DNA from: Pseudomonas anguilliseptica
GTDB lineage: Bacteria > Pseudomonadota > Gammaproteobacteria > Pseudomonadales > Pseudomonadaceae
Assembly (NCBI RefSeq): GCF_021375795.1
Contig: NZ_JAEIOI010000006.1
Location: forward strand, 1 to 64,000
Length of the DNA stretch: 64,000 nucleotides
Direction: 5' to 3'
Shown one piece after another: positions 37,637 to 52,161 of the stretch (the stretch's first letter is position 1; each line of letters starts with the position of its first letter). The notes beneath the pieces are model-generated. The model did no database searches and had not been told where the DNA came from. It was given only the letters and a program-made list of their open reading frames with translations. A program made the position numbers and the translations under genes.

Positions 37637-38875
37637 TCAGTCGCCCTGACGGGCCGGGGCATCCAGTTCAAAAGCAGTGTGCAGGGCGCGCACCGCCAAC
37701 TCCAGATATTTCTCTTCGATCACCACGGAGACTTTAATTTCCGAGGTCGAGATCATCTGGATATTGATATTTTCCTTGGCCAGCGCCTCGAACATACGGC
37801 TGGCAACACCGGCATGGGAACGCATTCCGACACCAACGATGGACACCTTGGCGATCTTGGTGTCACCGATGACTTCACGTGCACCCAGTTCACGGGCCGT
37901 GTTTTCCAGCACCTCGAACGCCGCCGTGTAGTCATTGCGGTGCACAGTGAAGGTGAAGTCAGTGGTGTTATCGTGCGAAACATTCTGCACGATCATGTCC
38001 ACTTCGATGTTCGCAGCACTGATCGGGCCGAGAATTTTGAACGCCACGCCCGGGATGTCCGGTACGCCACGGATGGTCAGCTTGGCTTCGTCGCGGTTGA
38101 AAGCGATGCCGGAGATGATCGGCTGTTCCATGGATTCCTCTTCATCAAGGGTAATGAGGGTGCCCGACCCCTCTTGGAAGCTGTGCAGCACGCGCAGCGG
38201 GACGTTGTACTTGCCGGCGAACTCCACCGAGCGAATCTGCAGCACCTTGGAACCGAGGCTGGCCATTTCCAGCATCTCTTCGAAGGTAATCTTTTCCAGG
38301 CGCTGAGCCTGCGGCACCACACGCGGGTCAGTGGTGTAAACACCATCAACGTCAGTGTAGATCTGGCACTCATCGGCTTTCAGCGCAGCAGCCAGCGCCA
38401 CACCGGTGGTGTCAGAGCCGCCACGACCAAGGGTGGTGATGTTGCCGTGCTCATCGACACCCTGAAAACCGGCGACCACCACCACGCGACCGGCCTTGAG
38501 GTCGGTACGCAGTTTCTGGTCATCGATCTGCAGGATGCGCGCCTTGTTGTGCGCGCTGTCCGTCAGGATGCGCACCTGATTGCCGGTGTAAGACACCGCC
38601 GGCACGCCAATCTTGATCAACGCCATGGCCAGCAGGGCAATCGTCACCTGCTCGCCGGTCGAGACCATCACGTCGAGTTCACGCGGTATCGGCTGACCAT
38701 CACTGACCTGTTTGGCCAGATCGATCAGGCGATTGGTTTCACCGCTCATGGCGGAAACCACAACCACAATGTCATCGCCGTTTTCGCGGAATTTCTTCAC
38801 CTTCGCGGCCACCTGCTGAATACGCTCAACAGTGCCGACGGAGGTGCCGCCAAATTTCTGTACGATCAAAGCCAT
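37637..38875 (-). CDS. lysC: Aspartate kinase
   Basis: The product is 412 residues. It has the N-terminal kinase motif KFGGTSVGTVERI, the GRGGSDTTGVALAAAL nucleotide/substrate loop and two C-terminal ACT domains (about 265-405) for feedback control by lysine and threonine. It catalyses the first step of lysine, threonine, methionine and diaminopimelate synthesis. It lies between alaS and csrA on the same strand, with its own terminator. Confidence 0.96.
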   Translation of the reverse strand: MALIVQKFGGTSVGTVERIQQVAAKVKKFRENGDDIVVVVSAMSGETNRLIDLAKQVSDGQPIPRELDVMVSTGEQVTIALLAMALIKIGVPAVSYTGNQVRILTDSAHNKARILQIDDQKLRTDLKAGRVVVVAGFQGVDEHGNITTLGRGGSDTTGVALAAALKADECQIYTDVDGVYTTDPRVVPQAQRLEKITFEEMLEMASLGSKVLQIRSVEFAGKYNVPLRVLHSFQEGSGTLITLDEEESMEQPIISGIAFNRDEAKLTIRGVPDIPGVAFKILGPISAANIEVDMIVQNVSHDNTTDFTFTVHRNDYTAAFEVLENTARELGAREVIGDTKIAKVSIVGVGMRSHAGVASRMFEALAKENINIQMISTSEIKVSVVIEEKYLELAVRALHTAFELDAPARQGD

Positions 38876-38932
38876 TTCAAAGCCGCCTCAGCCCGTGAAG
38901 GGCGCCCATTAAACAGATAACTCAAAACCCTG

Positions 38933-38966
38933 CCAAGGCCCGCCGGGCGTATACCGGGCCTTGGTC
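38933..38966 (-). terminator. Hairpin between alaS and lysC
   Basis: CCAAGGCCCG and CGGGCCTTGG form a 10-bp stem a short way after the alaS stop. The T-tract is weak, so it may be a partial terminator with read-through to lysC. Confidence 0.45.
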
Positions 38967-38988
38967 TTTGCAGCCAGCAACCTGATCT

Positions 38989-41613
38989 TTACAGACCCTG
39001 CTCGGCAAACGTGACGGCCAACGCCAGCGCGCCATCCAGCGCAGCTGCGTCAACACCACCACCTTGCGCCATATCCGGACGACCGCCGCCTTTACCGCCA
39101 ACAGCAGCAGCTGCCTGCTTCATCAGCTCACCAGCCTTCAGCTTGGCAGTCAGATCCTGGGTCACACCGGCCACCAGCACGACTTTTTCGTCCTGCACAC
39201 CGCCTAGCAGGATGACTGCACTGCCCAATTTGTTCTTCAACTGATCGACCATGGCCAACAACGCCTTGCCGTCCAGACCATCAAGACGCGCAGTCAGTAC
39301 CTTGATGCCTTTGACGTCGACGGCCGAGCCAGCCAGGTCATTGCCCGCCGCGCTGGCGGCCTTGGCCTTGAGCTGCTCCAGTTCTTTTTCCAGCTGACGG
39401 TTGCGCTCCAGCACACCCGCCAGCTTGTCCAGCAGGTTGTCGCGACTGCCTTTGACCAGCGCCGCTGCTTCTTTGAGCTGCTCTTCCGCGCCATTCAAGT
39501 AGGCAAAGGCGGCTGCACCAGTGACTGCTTCGATTCGACGCACACCAGCCGCCACACCGCCTTCGCTGATGATCTTGAACAGACCAATGTCACCGGTACG
39601 TTTGACGTGAGTACCGCCACACAGCTCAACGGAGAAATCGCCGCCCATGCTCAGCACGCGCACCTGATCGCCGTACTTCTCACCGAACAGCGCCATGGCG
39701 CCTTTGGCCTTGGCGGTTTCGATATCGGTTTCCAGGGTTTCGACTTCTGTGTTGCCACGCACTTCGCGGTTGACGATGGCTTCCAGCTCTTTCAGTTGAG
39801 CCGGGGTAATCGCCTCAAAGTGGCTGAAGTCAAAACGCAGGCGCTGGCTGTCGACCAGCGAGCCCTTCTGGGTCACGTGCTCGCCCAGCACCTGGCGCAG
39901 CGCCGCATGCAGCAAATGGGTCGCCGAGTGATTGAGCGCAGTGGCCTGACGCACGCTGGCGTCGACTTCAGCCTTGACCGAAGTGCCGACACTCAAGCCG
40001 CCCTTGACCGCAACGCCATGGTGCAGGAATGCGCCGCCAGCCTTGGTGGTATCACGCACGTCGAAACGCACGCCCGCGCCTTCAAGAAAACCGCAGTCGC
40101 CAACCTGGCCACCGGATTCGGCGTAGAACGGCGTCTGATCGAGGACCACTACGCCCTCCTCGCCTTCGCCCAGGCTATCGACTGCCTGACCGGCCTTGAA
40201 CAGCGCAATGATCTTGCCGCTGCCGCTGGTGCCCTGGTAGCCGAGGAACGCGGTGTCGCTGTCGACCTTGACCAGGCTGTTGTAGTCCATACCGAAAGAG
40301 CTGGCGGAACGGGCACGTTCACGCTGCGCCTGCATTTCGCGCTCGAAACCTTCTTCATCCAGGGTCAGCTCGCGCTCACGGGCGATGTCGCCGGTAAGGT
40401 CCATCGGGAAGCCGTAGGTGTCATACAGTTTGAAGATCACATCACCTGGAATCACGCTGCCTTTCAACTCGGTCAGGTCCTGCTCGAGAATCTTCAGGCC
40501 CTGCTCCAGGGTCTTGGCGAACTGCTCTTCTTCAGTTTTCAGCACGCGCTCGATATGCGCCTGCTGCTGTTTCAGTTCAGGGAAGGCTTCGCCCATCTCG
40601 GCCACCAGCGCGGCAACGATCTGGTAGAAGAAGCTGCCCTTGGCGCCCAGCTTGTTACCGTGACGGCAGGCGCGGCGGATGATACGGCGCAGCACGTAGC
40701 CACGACCCTCGTTGGACGGCGTCACGCCATCGGCGATCAGGAAGCCGCACGAACGGATATGGTCAGCCACCACCTTCAGCGAAGCCTGGGCCTCGTTGGC
40801 ACAACCGATGGCCTTGGCCGCTGCATTGAGCAGGCTCTGGAACAGGTCAATTTCATAGTTCGAATTGACGTGCTGCAGCACGGCACTGATGCGCTCCAGC
40901 CCCATGCCGGTGTCCACGCTCGGCGCCGGCAGCGGATGCAGTACACCATCTGCGGTGCGGTTGAACTGCATAAACACGTTGTTCCAGATTTCGATATAGC
41001 GGTCGCCATCCTCTTCCGGGCTGCCGGGTGGCCCGCCCCAGATGTGCTCGCCGTGATCGAAGAAAATTTCGGTGCACGGACCGCACGGGCCGGTGTCGCC
41101 CATGGTCCAGAAGTTGTCGGACGCGTACGGCGCGCCTTTGTTGTCGCCGATGCGGATCATCCGCTCGGCCGGAACGCCGATTTCCTTGTTCCAGATATCA
41201 AAGGCTTCATCGTCTGTGGCATAGACGGTGACCCAGAGCTTTTCCTTGGGCAGGTTCAGCCAGTTTTCACCGGTGAGGAATTCCCAGGCGAAGTGAATGG
41301 CATCGCGCTTGAAATAGTCGCCAAAGCTGAAGTTGCCGAGCATTTCGAAGAAGGTGTGGTGACGTGCGGTATAACCGACGTTTTCCAGGTCGTTGTGCTT
41401 GCCGCCGGCACGCACGCACTTCTGGCTGGTGGCGGCGCGGGTGTAGGCGCGCTTTTCCAGGCCGAGGAAGCAATCCTTGAACTGGTTCATCCCCGCGTTG
41501 GTGAACAGCAGGGTCGGGTCATTACCCGGAATCAGGGAGCTGGAGGCGACACGGGTGTGTCCCTTCTGTTCGAAGAAGCTGAGGAAGGCTTCACGGATTT
41601 CTGCGCTTTTCAT
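38989..41613 (-). CDS. alaS: Alanyl-tRNA synthetase
   Basis: The product is 874 residues, the same length as pseudomonad AlaS. The start is [11 protein letters not shown]; the frame to 41664 would add an unrelated leader. It has the class II catalytic core ([29 protein letters not shown]), the editing domain with HSATHLLH and [13 protein letters not shown] (zinc-binding, mischarged-tRNA hydrolysis) and a C-terminal coiled coil plus C-Ala domain. Essential gene; followed on the strand by lysC. Confidence 0.97.
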   Translation of the reverse strand: MKSAEIREAFLSFFEQKGHTRVASSSLIPGNDPTLLFTNAGMNQFKDCFLGLEKRAYTRAATSQKCVRAGGKHNDLENVGYTARHHTFFEMLGNFSFGDYFKRDAIHFAWEFLTGENWLNLPKEKLWVTVYATDDEAFDIWNKEIGVPAERMIRIGDNKGAPYASDNFWTMGDTGPCGPCTEIFFDHGEHIWGGPPGSPEEDGDRYIEIWNNVFMQFNRTADGVLHPLPAPSVDTGMGLERISAVLQHVNSNYEIDLFQSLLNAAAKAIGCANEAQASLKVVADHIRSCGFLIADGVTPSNEGRGYVLRRIIRRACRHGNKLGAKGSFFYQIVAALVAEMGEAFPELKQQQAHIERVLKTEEEQFAKTLEQGLKILEQDLTELKGSVIPGDVIFKLYDTYGFPMDLTGDIARERELTLDEEGFEREMQAQRERARSASSFGMDYNSLVKVDSDTAFLGYQGTSGSGKIIALFKAGQAVDSLGEGEEGVVVLDQTPFYAESGGQVGDCGFLEGAGVRFDVRDTTKAGGAFLHHGVAVKGGLSVGTSVKAEVDASVRQATALNHSATHLLHAALRQVLGEHVTQKGSLVDSQRLRFDFSHFEAITPAQLKELEAIVNREVRGNTEVETLETDIETAKAKGAMALFGEKYGDQVRVLSMGGDFSVELCGGTHVKRTGDIGLFKIISEGGVAAGVRRIEAVTGAAAFAYLNGAEEQLKEAAALVKGSRDNLLDKLAGVLERNRQLEKELEQLKAKAASAAGNDLAGSAVDVKGIKVLTARLDGLDGKALLAMVDQLKNKLGSAVILLGGVQDEKVVLVAGVTQDLTAKLKAGELMKQAAAAVGGKGGGRPDMAQGGGVDAAALDGALALAVTFAEQGL

Positions 41614-41734
41614 AGGAATCTTCCAAAAACCAGCGGCCACGACAAAGCCGGCAAAGGGCCGCATTATATCGGGCCTGCGCTAGGGGGCTAGTGCCTTTAT
41701 TGATAGAGAGCGACTATTCATCGCCCCAAGACAA

Positions 41735-42739
41735 TCAATTCCGACGAAATTTGGCGAAGGTCGCCACCACCTGATCGATATCCGCAGGGGAGATATCCAG
41801 GTGAGTGACCATACGCAGCCTTGGTGCCGCAGTAAGCTTGATCCCGCGCTCGGCGCAGAAGACTTTCAGCGCGCCGGCCTGCTCGCCGACCTGCACGTAA
41901 ACCATATTGGTCTGCACCGGCTCCACGGTATAACCCAACTCGCGCAGGCCAGCCGCCAGACGTTCTGCATTGGCATGATCCTCAGCCAGGCGCGAAACCT
42001 GATGCTGCAGCGCATACAAGCCCGCCGCCGCGAGCATGCCGGCCTGGCGCATACCGCCGCCGACCATCTTGCGCAAACGTCGCGCCTTGCCGACCACCTC
42101 AACTGAGCCGCACAACACCGAGCCAATCGGGGCACCGAGGCCCTTGGACAGGCACACCGACACCGAATCAAAGTACTGCGTAATATCCCGCGCCGGCACG
42201 CCCAACTTGACCGCCGCGTTATACAGCCGCGCGCCATCCAGGTGCAGGGCCAAACCGCGTCGTGTGCACAGTTCACGTGCCGCTTGCAGATACGCCTGCG
42301 GCAACACCTTGCCCTGCATGGTGTTTTCCAGCGCTAGCAGGCGGGTGCGGGCAAAGTGGAAGTCATCCTGCTTGATCGCGGCTTCTACCTTGGCCAAATC
42401 CAGCGAGCCATCGGCTTCGCCATCGATCGGCTGCGGCTGGATCGAACCGAGCACGGCCGCACCGCCGCCTTCATATTTATAGGTATGCGCTTGCTGACCA
42501 ACGATGTATTCGTCGCCCCGCGCGCAATGGGCCATCAGCCCGAGTAGGTTGCTCATGGTGCCCGTGGGCACAAACAGCGCGGCCGCAAACCCTAGCTCAG
42601 CCGCCAGATACTGCTCCAGACGGTTGACCGTAGGGTCTTCGCCATACACGTCATCACCCAGTTCGGCGGCTTGCATGGCCTCACGCATACCTGGAGTCGG
42701 CTGGGTGACGGTGTCGCTGCGCAGGTCGATCACGGGCAT
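41735..42739 (-). CDS. ltaE: Low-specificity L-threonine aldolase
   Basis: The product is 334 residues of the fold type I PLP family. The Schiff-base lysine is in VCLSKGLGAPIGS, and conserved LRSDTVTQPTPGMREAM opens the protein. HLDGARLYNAAV carries the PLP-contacting Asp. It cleaves L-threonine and allo-threonine to glycine and acetaldehyde. It lies directly upstream of alaS in position but is separated by its own intergenic region; the same neighbourhood (aruE, ltaE, alaS, lysC) is seen in P. aeruginosa. Confidence 0.93.
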   Translation of the reverse strand: MPVIDLRSDTVTQPTPGMREAMQAAELGDDVYGEDPTVNRLEQYLAAELGFAAALFVPTGTMSNLLGLMAHCARGDEYIVGQQAHTYKYEGGGAAVLGSIQPQPIDGEADGSLDLAKVEAAIKQDDFHFARTRLLALENTMQGKVLPQAYLQAARELCTRRGLALHLDGARLYNAAVKLGVPARDITQYFDSVSVCLSKGLGAPIGSVLCGSVEVVGKARRLRKMVGGGMRQAGMLAAAGLYALQHQVSRLAEDHANAERLAAGLRELGYTVEPVQTNMVYVQVGEQAGALKVFCAERGIKLTAAPRLRMVTHLDISPADIDQVVATFAKFRRN

Positions 42740-42911
42740 GGCGGGCAGTCCTTAAATGAGGCTAAAGCCCGATGCTAAAGCGCACCACTTAGGCGAACAA
42801 GGTACAGATCGGGCAAGAAAATGCAGGACAGCTACCTAGGGTGTATAACGCCTCTCATCCACCCACGTGCATCAATAGGTGAATGGATAAAGCGTCACTC
42901 ACCCGATCGGC

Positions 42912-43922
42912 TTAGGCCAAGTTCACGTCTTCGGCGGGGACAATCAGGATACCGGCACGCAGGCCGTTCTTGACCTTGGGATTGGGGAAGATAATCCGCG
43001 CACCCGGCTCATCCACCACCCAGCGGGTGTCAGCCAGATCCTCGGCCAGCAGGTAGCCAAGCGGCAGTTCGCTGAAGTTCTCGATATCGGTCGGCAGGTG
43101 CAGCTTGAAGGCGTCGCTGTGCTTGATCACTTCGCGGGCCACGGCGAACAGTTTGAGCTCGCCCAGATCATCAGTGGCACCTTCAGGCTCGCGACCTTCG
43201 ATTAGCGCCTGTAGATGCAGTTCAAGCAGATCAAGGTTAACCAGTTCGTTCTGCCCGAACGGTCGCGCCTTACCCAATTCCAGGGTGAAGGCTTCTGCAC
43301 CCAACTGGGTGTAGGTGTAGGCGCTGAAGGTGATCGAGCTTTTGTTGTGCAGCAGCACCGCTTCAATCCCGGCAGCGCTCAGGCGCGCCAGTTCACGCTG
43401 GCTGCGCGGGCGACCTTCCTGAAACGGGTAAAGAGCGAACTGCTCGATCTTCGACCCGCGAATCGCGGTGTGCAGGTCGTAATGCAGACGGGTACGTTCC
43501 GGCTTGCTGAAAAAGGTGGCGGCCAGGTGTTCCAGGTCGCAGGCTCGCAGCGCTTCGGCACCGGTGTGCTGATCGTGACGGCCGTTGAACAGGCGATTGA
43601 TGTCCTGTTCGATATAGCGCTCGCCGCTGCGCATGGCGGCGGGGTTACCGAACAAAAAGAGAATCCGCGCACGGGGCTTCAACTGACTGCGGGCGATGCC
43701 TTGCAGCAGACGGTCGAGCAGTTCAATCGGCGCGGTTTCATTACCGTGGATGCCGGCAGAGAGCAGCAGATCCAGACCATTGTCGCTGGCCACGGGCGGC
43801 GTTATTTCCAACGCACCTTCGGCCAGCCAACGCAAACGCGTGCCCTCGGGCGTCAGCTGAATCTTCGCTGCCGGCTCATGGCCGGCGAGGGTCAGTTCAA
43901 GCAGTTTGCCGAGGGCAAGCAT
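42912..43922 (-). CDS. astE: Succinylglutamate desuccinylase (AruE/AstE)
   Basis: The product is 336 residues. The ATG at 43922 has GAGGAAA upstream; the much longer frame overlaps the preceding gene and is rejected. It is an M14-like zinc enzyme with GIHGNETAP (about 57-65) and a later HYDLHTAIR motif giving the zinc ligands. It hydrolyses N-succinylglutamate to glutamate and succinate, the last AST step. Last gene of the aru operon. Confidence 0.94.
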   Translation of the reverse strand: MLALGKLLELTLAGHEPAAKIQLTPEGTRLRWLAEGALEITPPVASDNGLDLLLSAGIHGNETAPIELLDRLLQGIARSQLKPRARILFLFGNPAAMRSGERYIEQDINRLFNGRHDQHTGAEALRACDLEHLAATFFSKPERTRLHYDLHTAIRGSKIEQFALYPFQEGRPRSQRELARLSAAGIEAVLLHNKSSITFSAYTYTQLGAEAFTLELGKARPFGQNELVNLDLLELHLQALIEGREPEGATDDLGELKLFAVAREVIKHSDAFKLHLPTDIENFSELPLGYLLAEDLADTRWVVDEPGARIIFPNPKVKNGLRAGILIVPAEDVNLA

Positions 43923-43932
43923 GGGCGTTTCC

Positions 43933-44220
43933 TCAATCGTGATTACAATCTGGGCCATGCACATGGCCATCTTCATCCGCCAGATCGGCCGGTTCCATTT
44001 CCAGCTCCAGGCTGACCAGGTTGGTGGCCAACGGACGCAGCAGCAGGTTGGCGTACTCGGTGTCGCCCTCCTCCACGTCCACGCCAATCATCAGCTGGCC
44101 ATTACCAACCTGCTGAATCCAGATTTCCTTGCCCTGCCAGACCACGGCAAACCGCGTGCAGGAGGTTTCCAGCTGGGTGCCATCGGTGTCTTCAAGGATC
44201 AGTTGCAGGGCGTCAGACAT
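43933..44220 (-). CDS. Conserved small acidic protein of the aru operon
   Basis: The product is 95 residues, strongly acidic, with a C-terminal [10 protein letters not shown] that could bind metal. It lies between astB and astE, ten bases from astE, at the position of the PA0900-type gene in P. aeruginosa. Some databases label such proteins topoisomerase II; nothing here supports that. Its role in arginine catabolism is unknown. Confidence 0.85.
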   Translation of the reverse strand: MSDALQLILEDTDGTQLETSCTRFAVVWQGKEIWIQQVGNGQLMIGVDVEEGDTEYANLLLRPLATNLVSLELEMEPADLADEDGHVHGPDCNHD

Positions 44221-44236
44221 GGTAATAAGTACTCAA

Positions 44237-47067
<2,831 letters not shown>

Positions 47068-47136
47068 TTATCACTCCCAGCAAGGTGTAGACCCGGCCTG
47101 CACCGGATCGGCAAATAGAGACAGCGGCGCCCGGGT

Positions 47137-48153
47137 TTAGCCGCGAGCGGAAACCGCAACCGCACGCACCTGATCGCCCGCCGACAACTGCAGGCGCTTG
47201 GCAGTCGGCGCATCCACCACCAGGGTGCCGGCGGCCAGACGCGCTGGCGCGGCAGTAATCCGGCAGTCTTCGCGCTTGCGGTTATGGATCAGAAACTGCG
47301 GGGCATCGTCGCCCGGCGTGCCGATGGCCAGCACCAGCACCTGGCTGTCCTGCACGGCGCGAATCTTCGCGGTTTCGGCCTCGATGGCCGGGCCGGCGTC
47401 GAAGATGTCGACATAGCCCTGGTAGCTGAAACCCTCGCCCTTGAGCATGGCCAGCGCCGGCTCGGTGTCCGGGTGGACGCGGCCGATGATGTTGCGCGCG
47501 TCTTCCGAGAGAAAGCAGGTATAGAGCGGAAACTTGGGCATCAGCTCGGCGATAAAGGCCTTGTTGCCCACGCCGGTGAGGTAGTCGGCCTGGCAGAATT
47601 CCATCTTGAAGAAGTGCCGACCCAGGCTCTCCCAGAACGGTGAACGGCCCTGCTCATCGGACATGCCGCGCATCTCGGCAATCACCTTGTCGCCGAACAG
47701 CTCACGGAATTCGGCGATAAACAGAAAGCGCGCCTTGGACAACAGCCGGCCATTCAGGCCGCTGCGCTGGTCGCTGCGCAGAAACAGCGAGCACAGCTCG
47801 GAGTTGCCGGTCAGGTCGTTAGCCAGAAACAGGGTGGGAATCTGCCGGTGAATGTTCAGTTCCTGCGAGGCGCTGACGGTTAAACCAACCCGGTAGTTGT
47901 ACCAAGGCTCGCGCAAGCCAACGGCGCCGGCAACCGCCGAAATACCCACCACTTCGCCGTTGTCGTCTTCGAGCACGAACAGGTAGTCGGCATCGGCCCG
48001 ACCGGCCTCGCCACGGAAAGCTTTCTCGGCCCAGCCCACTCGGTGCGCCAGGCGCTCCTCGTTGGCCGGCAAGGTGGTCAGGCCTGCGCCGGTGCTGCGC
48101 GCCAGTTGAAACAGAGCCGGCAGATCGGTGCTGCGGACGGGACGAACGATCAT
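47137..48153 (-). CDS. aruG: Arginine N-succinyltransferase, beta subunit (AruG)
   Basis: The product is 338 residues, a GNAT-like AstA fold (MIVRPVRSTDLPALFQLA start; LFLRSDQRSGLNGRLLSKAR central block). It is homologous to the next gene upstream; pseudomonads use two paired subunits where enteric bacteria have a single AstA. Together they transfer succinyl from succinyl-CoA to arginine or ornithine. Eleven bases separate it from aruF. Confidence 0.94.
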   Translation of the reverse strand: MIVRPVRSTDLPALFQLARSTGAGLTTLPANEERLAHRVGWAEKAFRGEAGRADADYLFVLEDDNGEVVGISAVAGAVGLREPWYNYRVGLTVSASQELNIHRQIPTLFLANDLTGNSELCSLFLRSDQRSGLNGRLLSKARFLFIAEFRELFGDKVIAEMRGMSDEQGRSPFWESLGRHFFKMEFCQADYLTGVGNKAFIAELMPKFPLYTCFLSEDARNIIGRVHPDTEPALAMLKGEGFSYQGYVDIFDAGPAIEAETAKIRAVQDSQVLVLAIGTPGDDAPQFLIHNRKREDCRITAAPARLAAGTLVVDAPTAKRLQLSAGDQVRAVAVSARG

Positions 48154-48164
48154 GCGCTAACTCC

Positions 48165-49181
48165 TTAAACCGCAACCAGGCGTACGCTGACGCCTTCGCC
48201 GACACCCAGGGCTTCGGCGGCCGCAACACTCAGGGTGACCGGCTTACCCGGTACCCAATCCAGCTCCGCGACAATCGCGCGGAAATCCTGCAGCTGACCG
48301 TTACAGACCAGATACGGCCGTCCGCCTTTGCCGGGCTCGCCAATACGCACCGGCACCACACGGCTCTGGGCAATCGAGCGAATGCCTGAAGTGCGTGCAT
48401 GCAGGGTCGGGCCACCGTCGAAAATGTCGATGTAATGATCGGTCTCGAAGCCTTCACGCATGAGGATGTCGAAGCTGATCTGCGCCCGTGGATGCACCTG
48501 GCCCATGGCTTCCTGTGCCTCATCCGGCAGCAGCGGCACGTAGATCGGGTAATGCGGCATGAGTTCAGCCAGGAAGGTGCGGCTCTTCAACCCACACAGG
48601 CGTTCGGCCTCGGTGTAGTTCATGTCGAAGAAGTTGCGTCCCACGGCGTCCCAGAACGGCGAATCACCGGCCTCGTCGCTGTAACCGACGATCTCCACCA
48701 CCACCGCATCGGCAAAACGTTCCGGGTGATTGGCGAGAAACAGCAGACGACCGCGGGAATTGAGCTCCGACCAGGCGGTGTTCACCAACGGCCGCTCGAC
48801 ATAGAAGCTGGTCAGCAGGCTGTTGCCGGTGAGGTCGTGGCACAGCGAGAGCACGTGGATCTTGTTGTGGATCTTCAACTCACGGGAGTTGTGCACGAAG
48901 GTTTCGTTGCGGAAGCTGTAGAACGGCTCGGAGTAGCCGGCCGAGGCGACGATGCCGGAGCAGCCGACCAGGCGGCCGCTCTCGCTGTCTTCCAGAACGA
49001 AGAAGTAACTTTCTTCACCGTTGAAGCTGACTTCGGCGGCAAACGAGGCCTCCGAGGCGGCGATCTTTTCGCCCAGACGATCAGCGTCGTCCGGCAGTGA
49101 AGTCACACCAACCGGGCTGTCCGCGGCGAGACGCTGCACTTCAGTGAGGTCGGCCATTTGCGCGGGGCGCATCACCAGCAT
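48165..49181 (-). CDS. aruF: Arginine/ornithine N-succinyltransferase, alpha subunit (AruF)
   Basis: The product is 338 residues, paralogous to AruG (MLVMRPAQMADLTEVQRLAA start, SFYVERPLVNTAWSELNSRG central block). It is the alpha subunit of the two-component arginine succinyltransferase that commits arginine to the AST route. It follows aruC after a 174-bp spacer, longer than elsewhere in the operon. Confidence 0.94.
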   Translation of the reverse strand: MLVMRPAQMADLTEVQRLAADSPVGVTSLPDDADRLGEKIAASEASFAAEVSFNGEESYFFVLEDSESGRLVGCSGIVASAGYSEPFYSFRNETFVHNSRELKIHNKIHVLSLCHDLTGNSLLTSFYVERPLVNTAWSELNSRGRLLFLANHPERFADAVVVEIVGYSDEAGDSPFWDAVGRNFFDMNYTEAERLCGLKSRTFLAELMPHYPIYVPLLPDEAQEAMGQVHPRAQISFDILMREGFETDHYIDIFDGGPTLHARTSGIRSIAQSRVVPVRIGEPGKGGRPYLVCNGQLQDFRAIVAELDWVPGKPVTLSVAAAEALGVGEGVSVRLVAV

Positions 49182-49355
49182 GGTGTCACTCCTTTTGATA
49201 AAAGCTCCAAGCTGCCCAACACGGGCGGCTCAGAGAAAACCGCAACACAGGTTGCAGCACACACAGAGACGGGCTTCCTTGCTGTTCACTCAACCCATCC
49301 GTGGGTCGAGCAGGCGCAGCCCGATCTGCCGTATATCGGCAGACCAGGCCGGCAA

Positions 49356-50606
<1,251 letters not shown>

Positions 50607-50665
50607 TCAATAGCAGGCGATGTGAAGGATTGTAGGGACTGATCCGGGGCCGGCATTGCCGCCAT

Positions 50666-50722
50666 GCGACAACTTCTTATAGCGCCAACCCGAGGAAATC
50701 CGCTGCTTTCGCAAATGCGACA
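50666..50722 (-). promoter_or_regulatory. Possible ArgR operator upstream of aruC
   Basis: Two direct repeats of TGTCGC on the minus strand (50671-50666 and 50722-50717), each followed 7-8 bases later by AA, fit the P. aeruginosa ArgR half-site pattern TGTCGC-N7/8-AA. In P. aeruginosa ArgR activates the aru operon. Assigned by eye; the 51-bp spacing is wide. Confidence 0.4.
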
Positions 50723-50842
50723 GAAAGCATCGGGAAGGCGCAGTTTAAATGCAGCCACCCGCCTTGGCGCGGTTTTCTCTGCCACACGGAAAAGGAATTT
50801 GGCCGCACAGGCGGCCGGAATCAAACAAGAGTGATGGCCTGG

Positions 50843-52048
50843 CTAGGCGGTTACCGGAATTACCGCCGGTACCGGCGGGCTGTCCAGGCTAAGGAATTCG
50901 ATCAAGCGGGCTTTCTGCGCCATGGCGTCCTGATAACCCAGCTCAATCAGCTCATTGCAATAACCCGGCTCGAACAGCAGGTAACTCAGCACTCCGGCAC
51001 CGCTGGCCTTGGTTGCCCCAGGGCCGCGCAGGAACAGACGCAGGGCTTTGGGCAATTCGTGACGGTGACGCGCAGCGATCAGATCCAGCGGCTGACTCGG
51101 TGAAATCACCAGCACATCCACCGGTTTGAGCCCCAGGCCACGCGGGTGTTTCTCTGCGGGAATCAAGCGGCCCATCTGGTTCAACCGCTCCAGCAATTCG
51201 ATATCGCTTTCCAGGCTGTCGATAAAGGTGCTGTTGAGCATATGCCCGCTGATCTGCGCCAGGCTCGGCGGCCGGCTCTGCTGCGGCCGCACCACGGGCA
51301 GCTGAGCCTGCGGCCCGGCAGCAGGATTGCCACTGACCCCCACCACCAACACACGGCTGGCACCCAGGTGCAGCGCCGGACTGATCGGCGCGGACTGGCG
51401 CACCGCACCGTCACCGAAGTATTCGCGGTTGATCTTCACCGGCGGAAAAATCAGCGGAATCGAGGCGCTGGCCAGCAAATGCTCAAGCGCCAGACGGGTC
51501 GGCACCCCGACCCGGCGATGACGGAACCAGGGATCGATGGCCGCGCGGCCTTGATAGAAGGTCACCGCCTGGCCGGTTTCGTAACCGAAGGCCGTCACCG
51601 CTACGGCGCGCAACTGACGATGGCGCACGGCGGCGGCAATCCCGCTGAAGTCCAGCTCACGACCGAGCAATTCGGCCAGTGGCGAACTGTCGAGCAGCGC
51701 CACCGGCACCTGACCGCCCAAGCCCAATAAACTGTGACCAATAAAGCGACTGGCCTGACGCAACACGCCCGGCCAATCGCTGCGATACACCTGATGGGTA
51801 TGAAAGCCCTGCCAGACGCTGGTCAGCCGCCGCACCGCCTCAGTGAAATGCAGCGCCCCACAGGCCAGCCCCACGGCATTGATCGCGCCTGCCGAGGTAC
51901 CAACGATAACCGGGAAAGGATTGTGCGACGCATCGGGTAGCAGATCAGCAATCGCCGCCAGCACCCCAACCTGATAGGCCGCCCGTGCGCCACCGCCGGA
52001 GAGAATCAGCCCGGTAACCGGCTGACTGGTTGAAGCGGTGTGCGGCAT
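50843..52048 (-). CDS. Patatin-like phospholipase
   Basis: The product is 401 residues. It starts at MPHTASTSQ with AGGAAACAG upstream; an open frame extends further back. The patatin oxyanion motif GGGARAAYQVGV (about 18-29) is followed by GTSAG (50-54, nucleophile Ser 52) and the catalytic dyad Asp in YFGDGAVRQ. No signal peptide is visible. Comparable bacterial proteins are membrane-lipid hydrolases, some of them secreted effectors; the function here is unknown. It lies between the aru operon and the lipid A acyltransferase. Confidence 0.85.
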   Translation of the reverse strand: MPHTASTSQPVTGLILSGGGARAAYQVGVLAAIADLLPDASHNPFPVIVGTSAGAINAVGLACGALHFTEAVRRLTSVWQGFHTHQVYRSDWPGVLRQASRFIGHSLLGLGGQVPVALLDSSPLAELLGRELDFSGIAAAVRHRQLRAVAVTAFGYETGQAVTFYQGRAAIDPWFRHRRVGVPTRLALEHLLASASIPLIFPPVKINREYFGDGAVRQSAPISPALHLGASRVLVVGVSGNPAAGPQAQLPVVRPQQSRPPSLAQISGHMLNSTFIDSLESDIELLERLNQMGRLIPAEKHPRGLGLKPVDVLVISPSQPLDLIAARHRHELPKALRLFLRGPGATKASGAGVLSYLLFEPGYCNELIELGYQDAMAQKARLIEFLSLDSPPVPAVIPVTA

Positions 52049-52161
52049 AGGCTGTTTCCTGTTGTTTTTCAGCCAGTATAGGAGCCTGCCAGGCACACAC
52101 GGAACAGGCAGCGCCAAGAAACCTCACCTCAGCGCAACAACCCGCCAATTGGATGGCGGCT

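Noticed and set aside
39607..41691. A 694-codon plus-strand frame over alaS
   Set aside because: Antisense shadow of a highly conserved essential gene in GC-rich DNA; no ribosome-binding site or domain.
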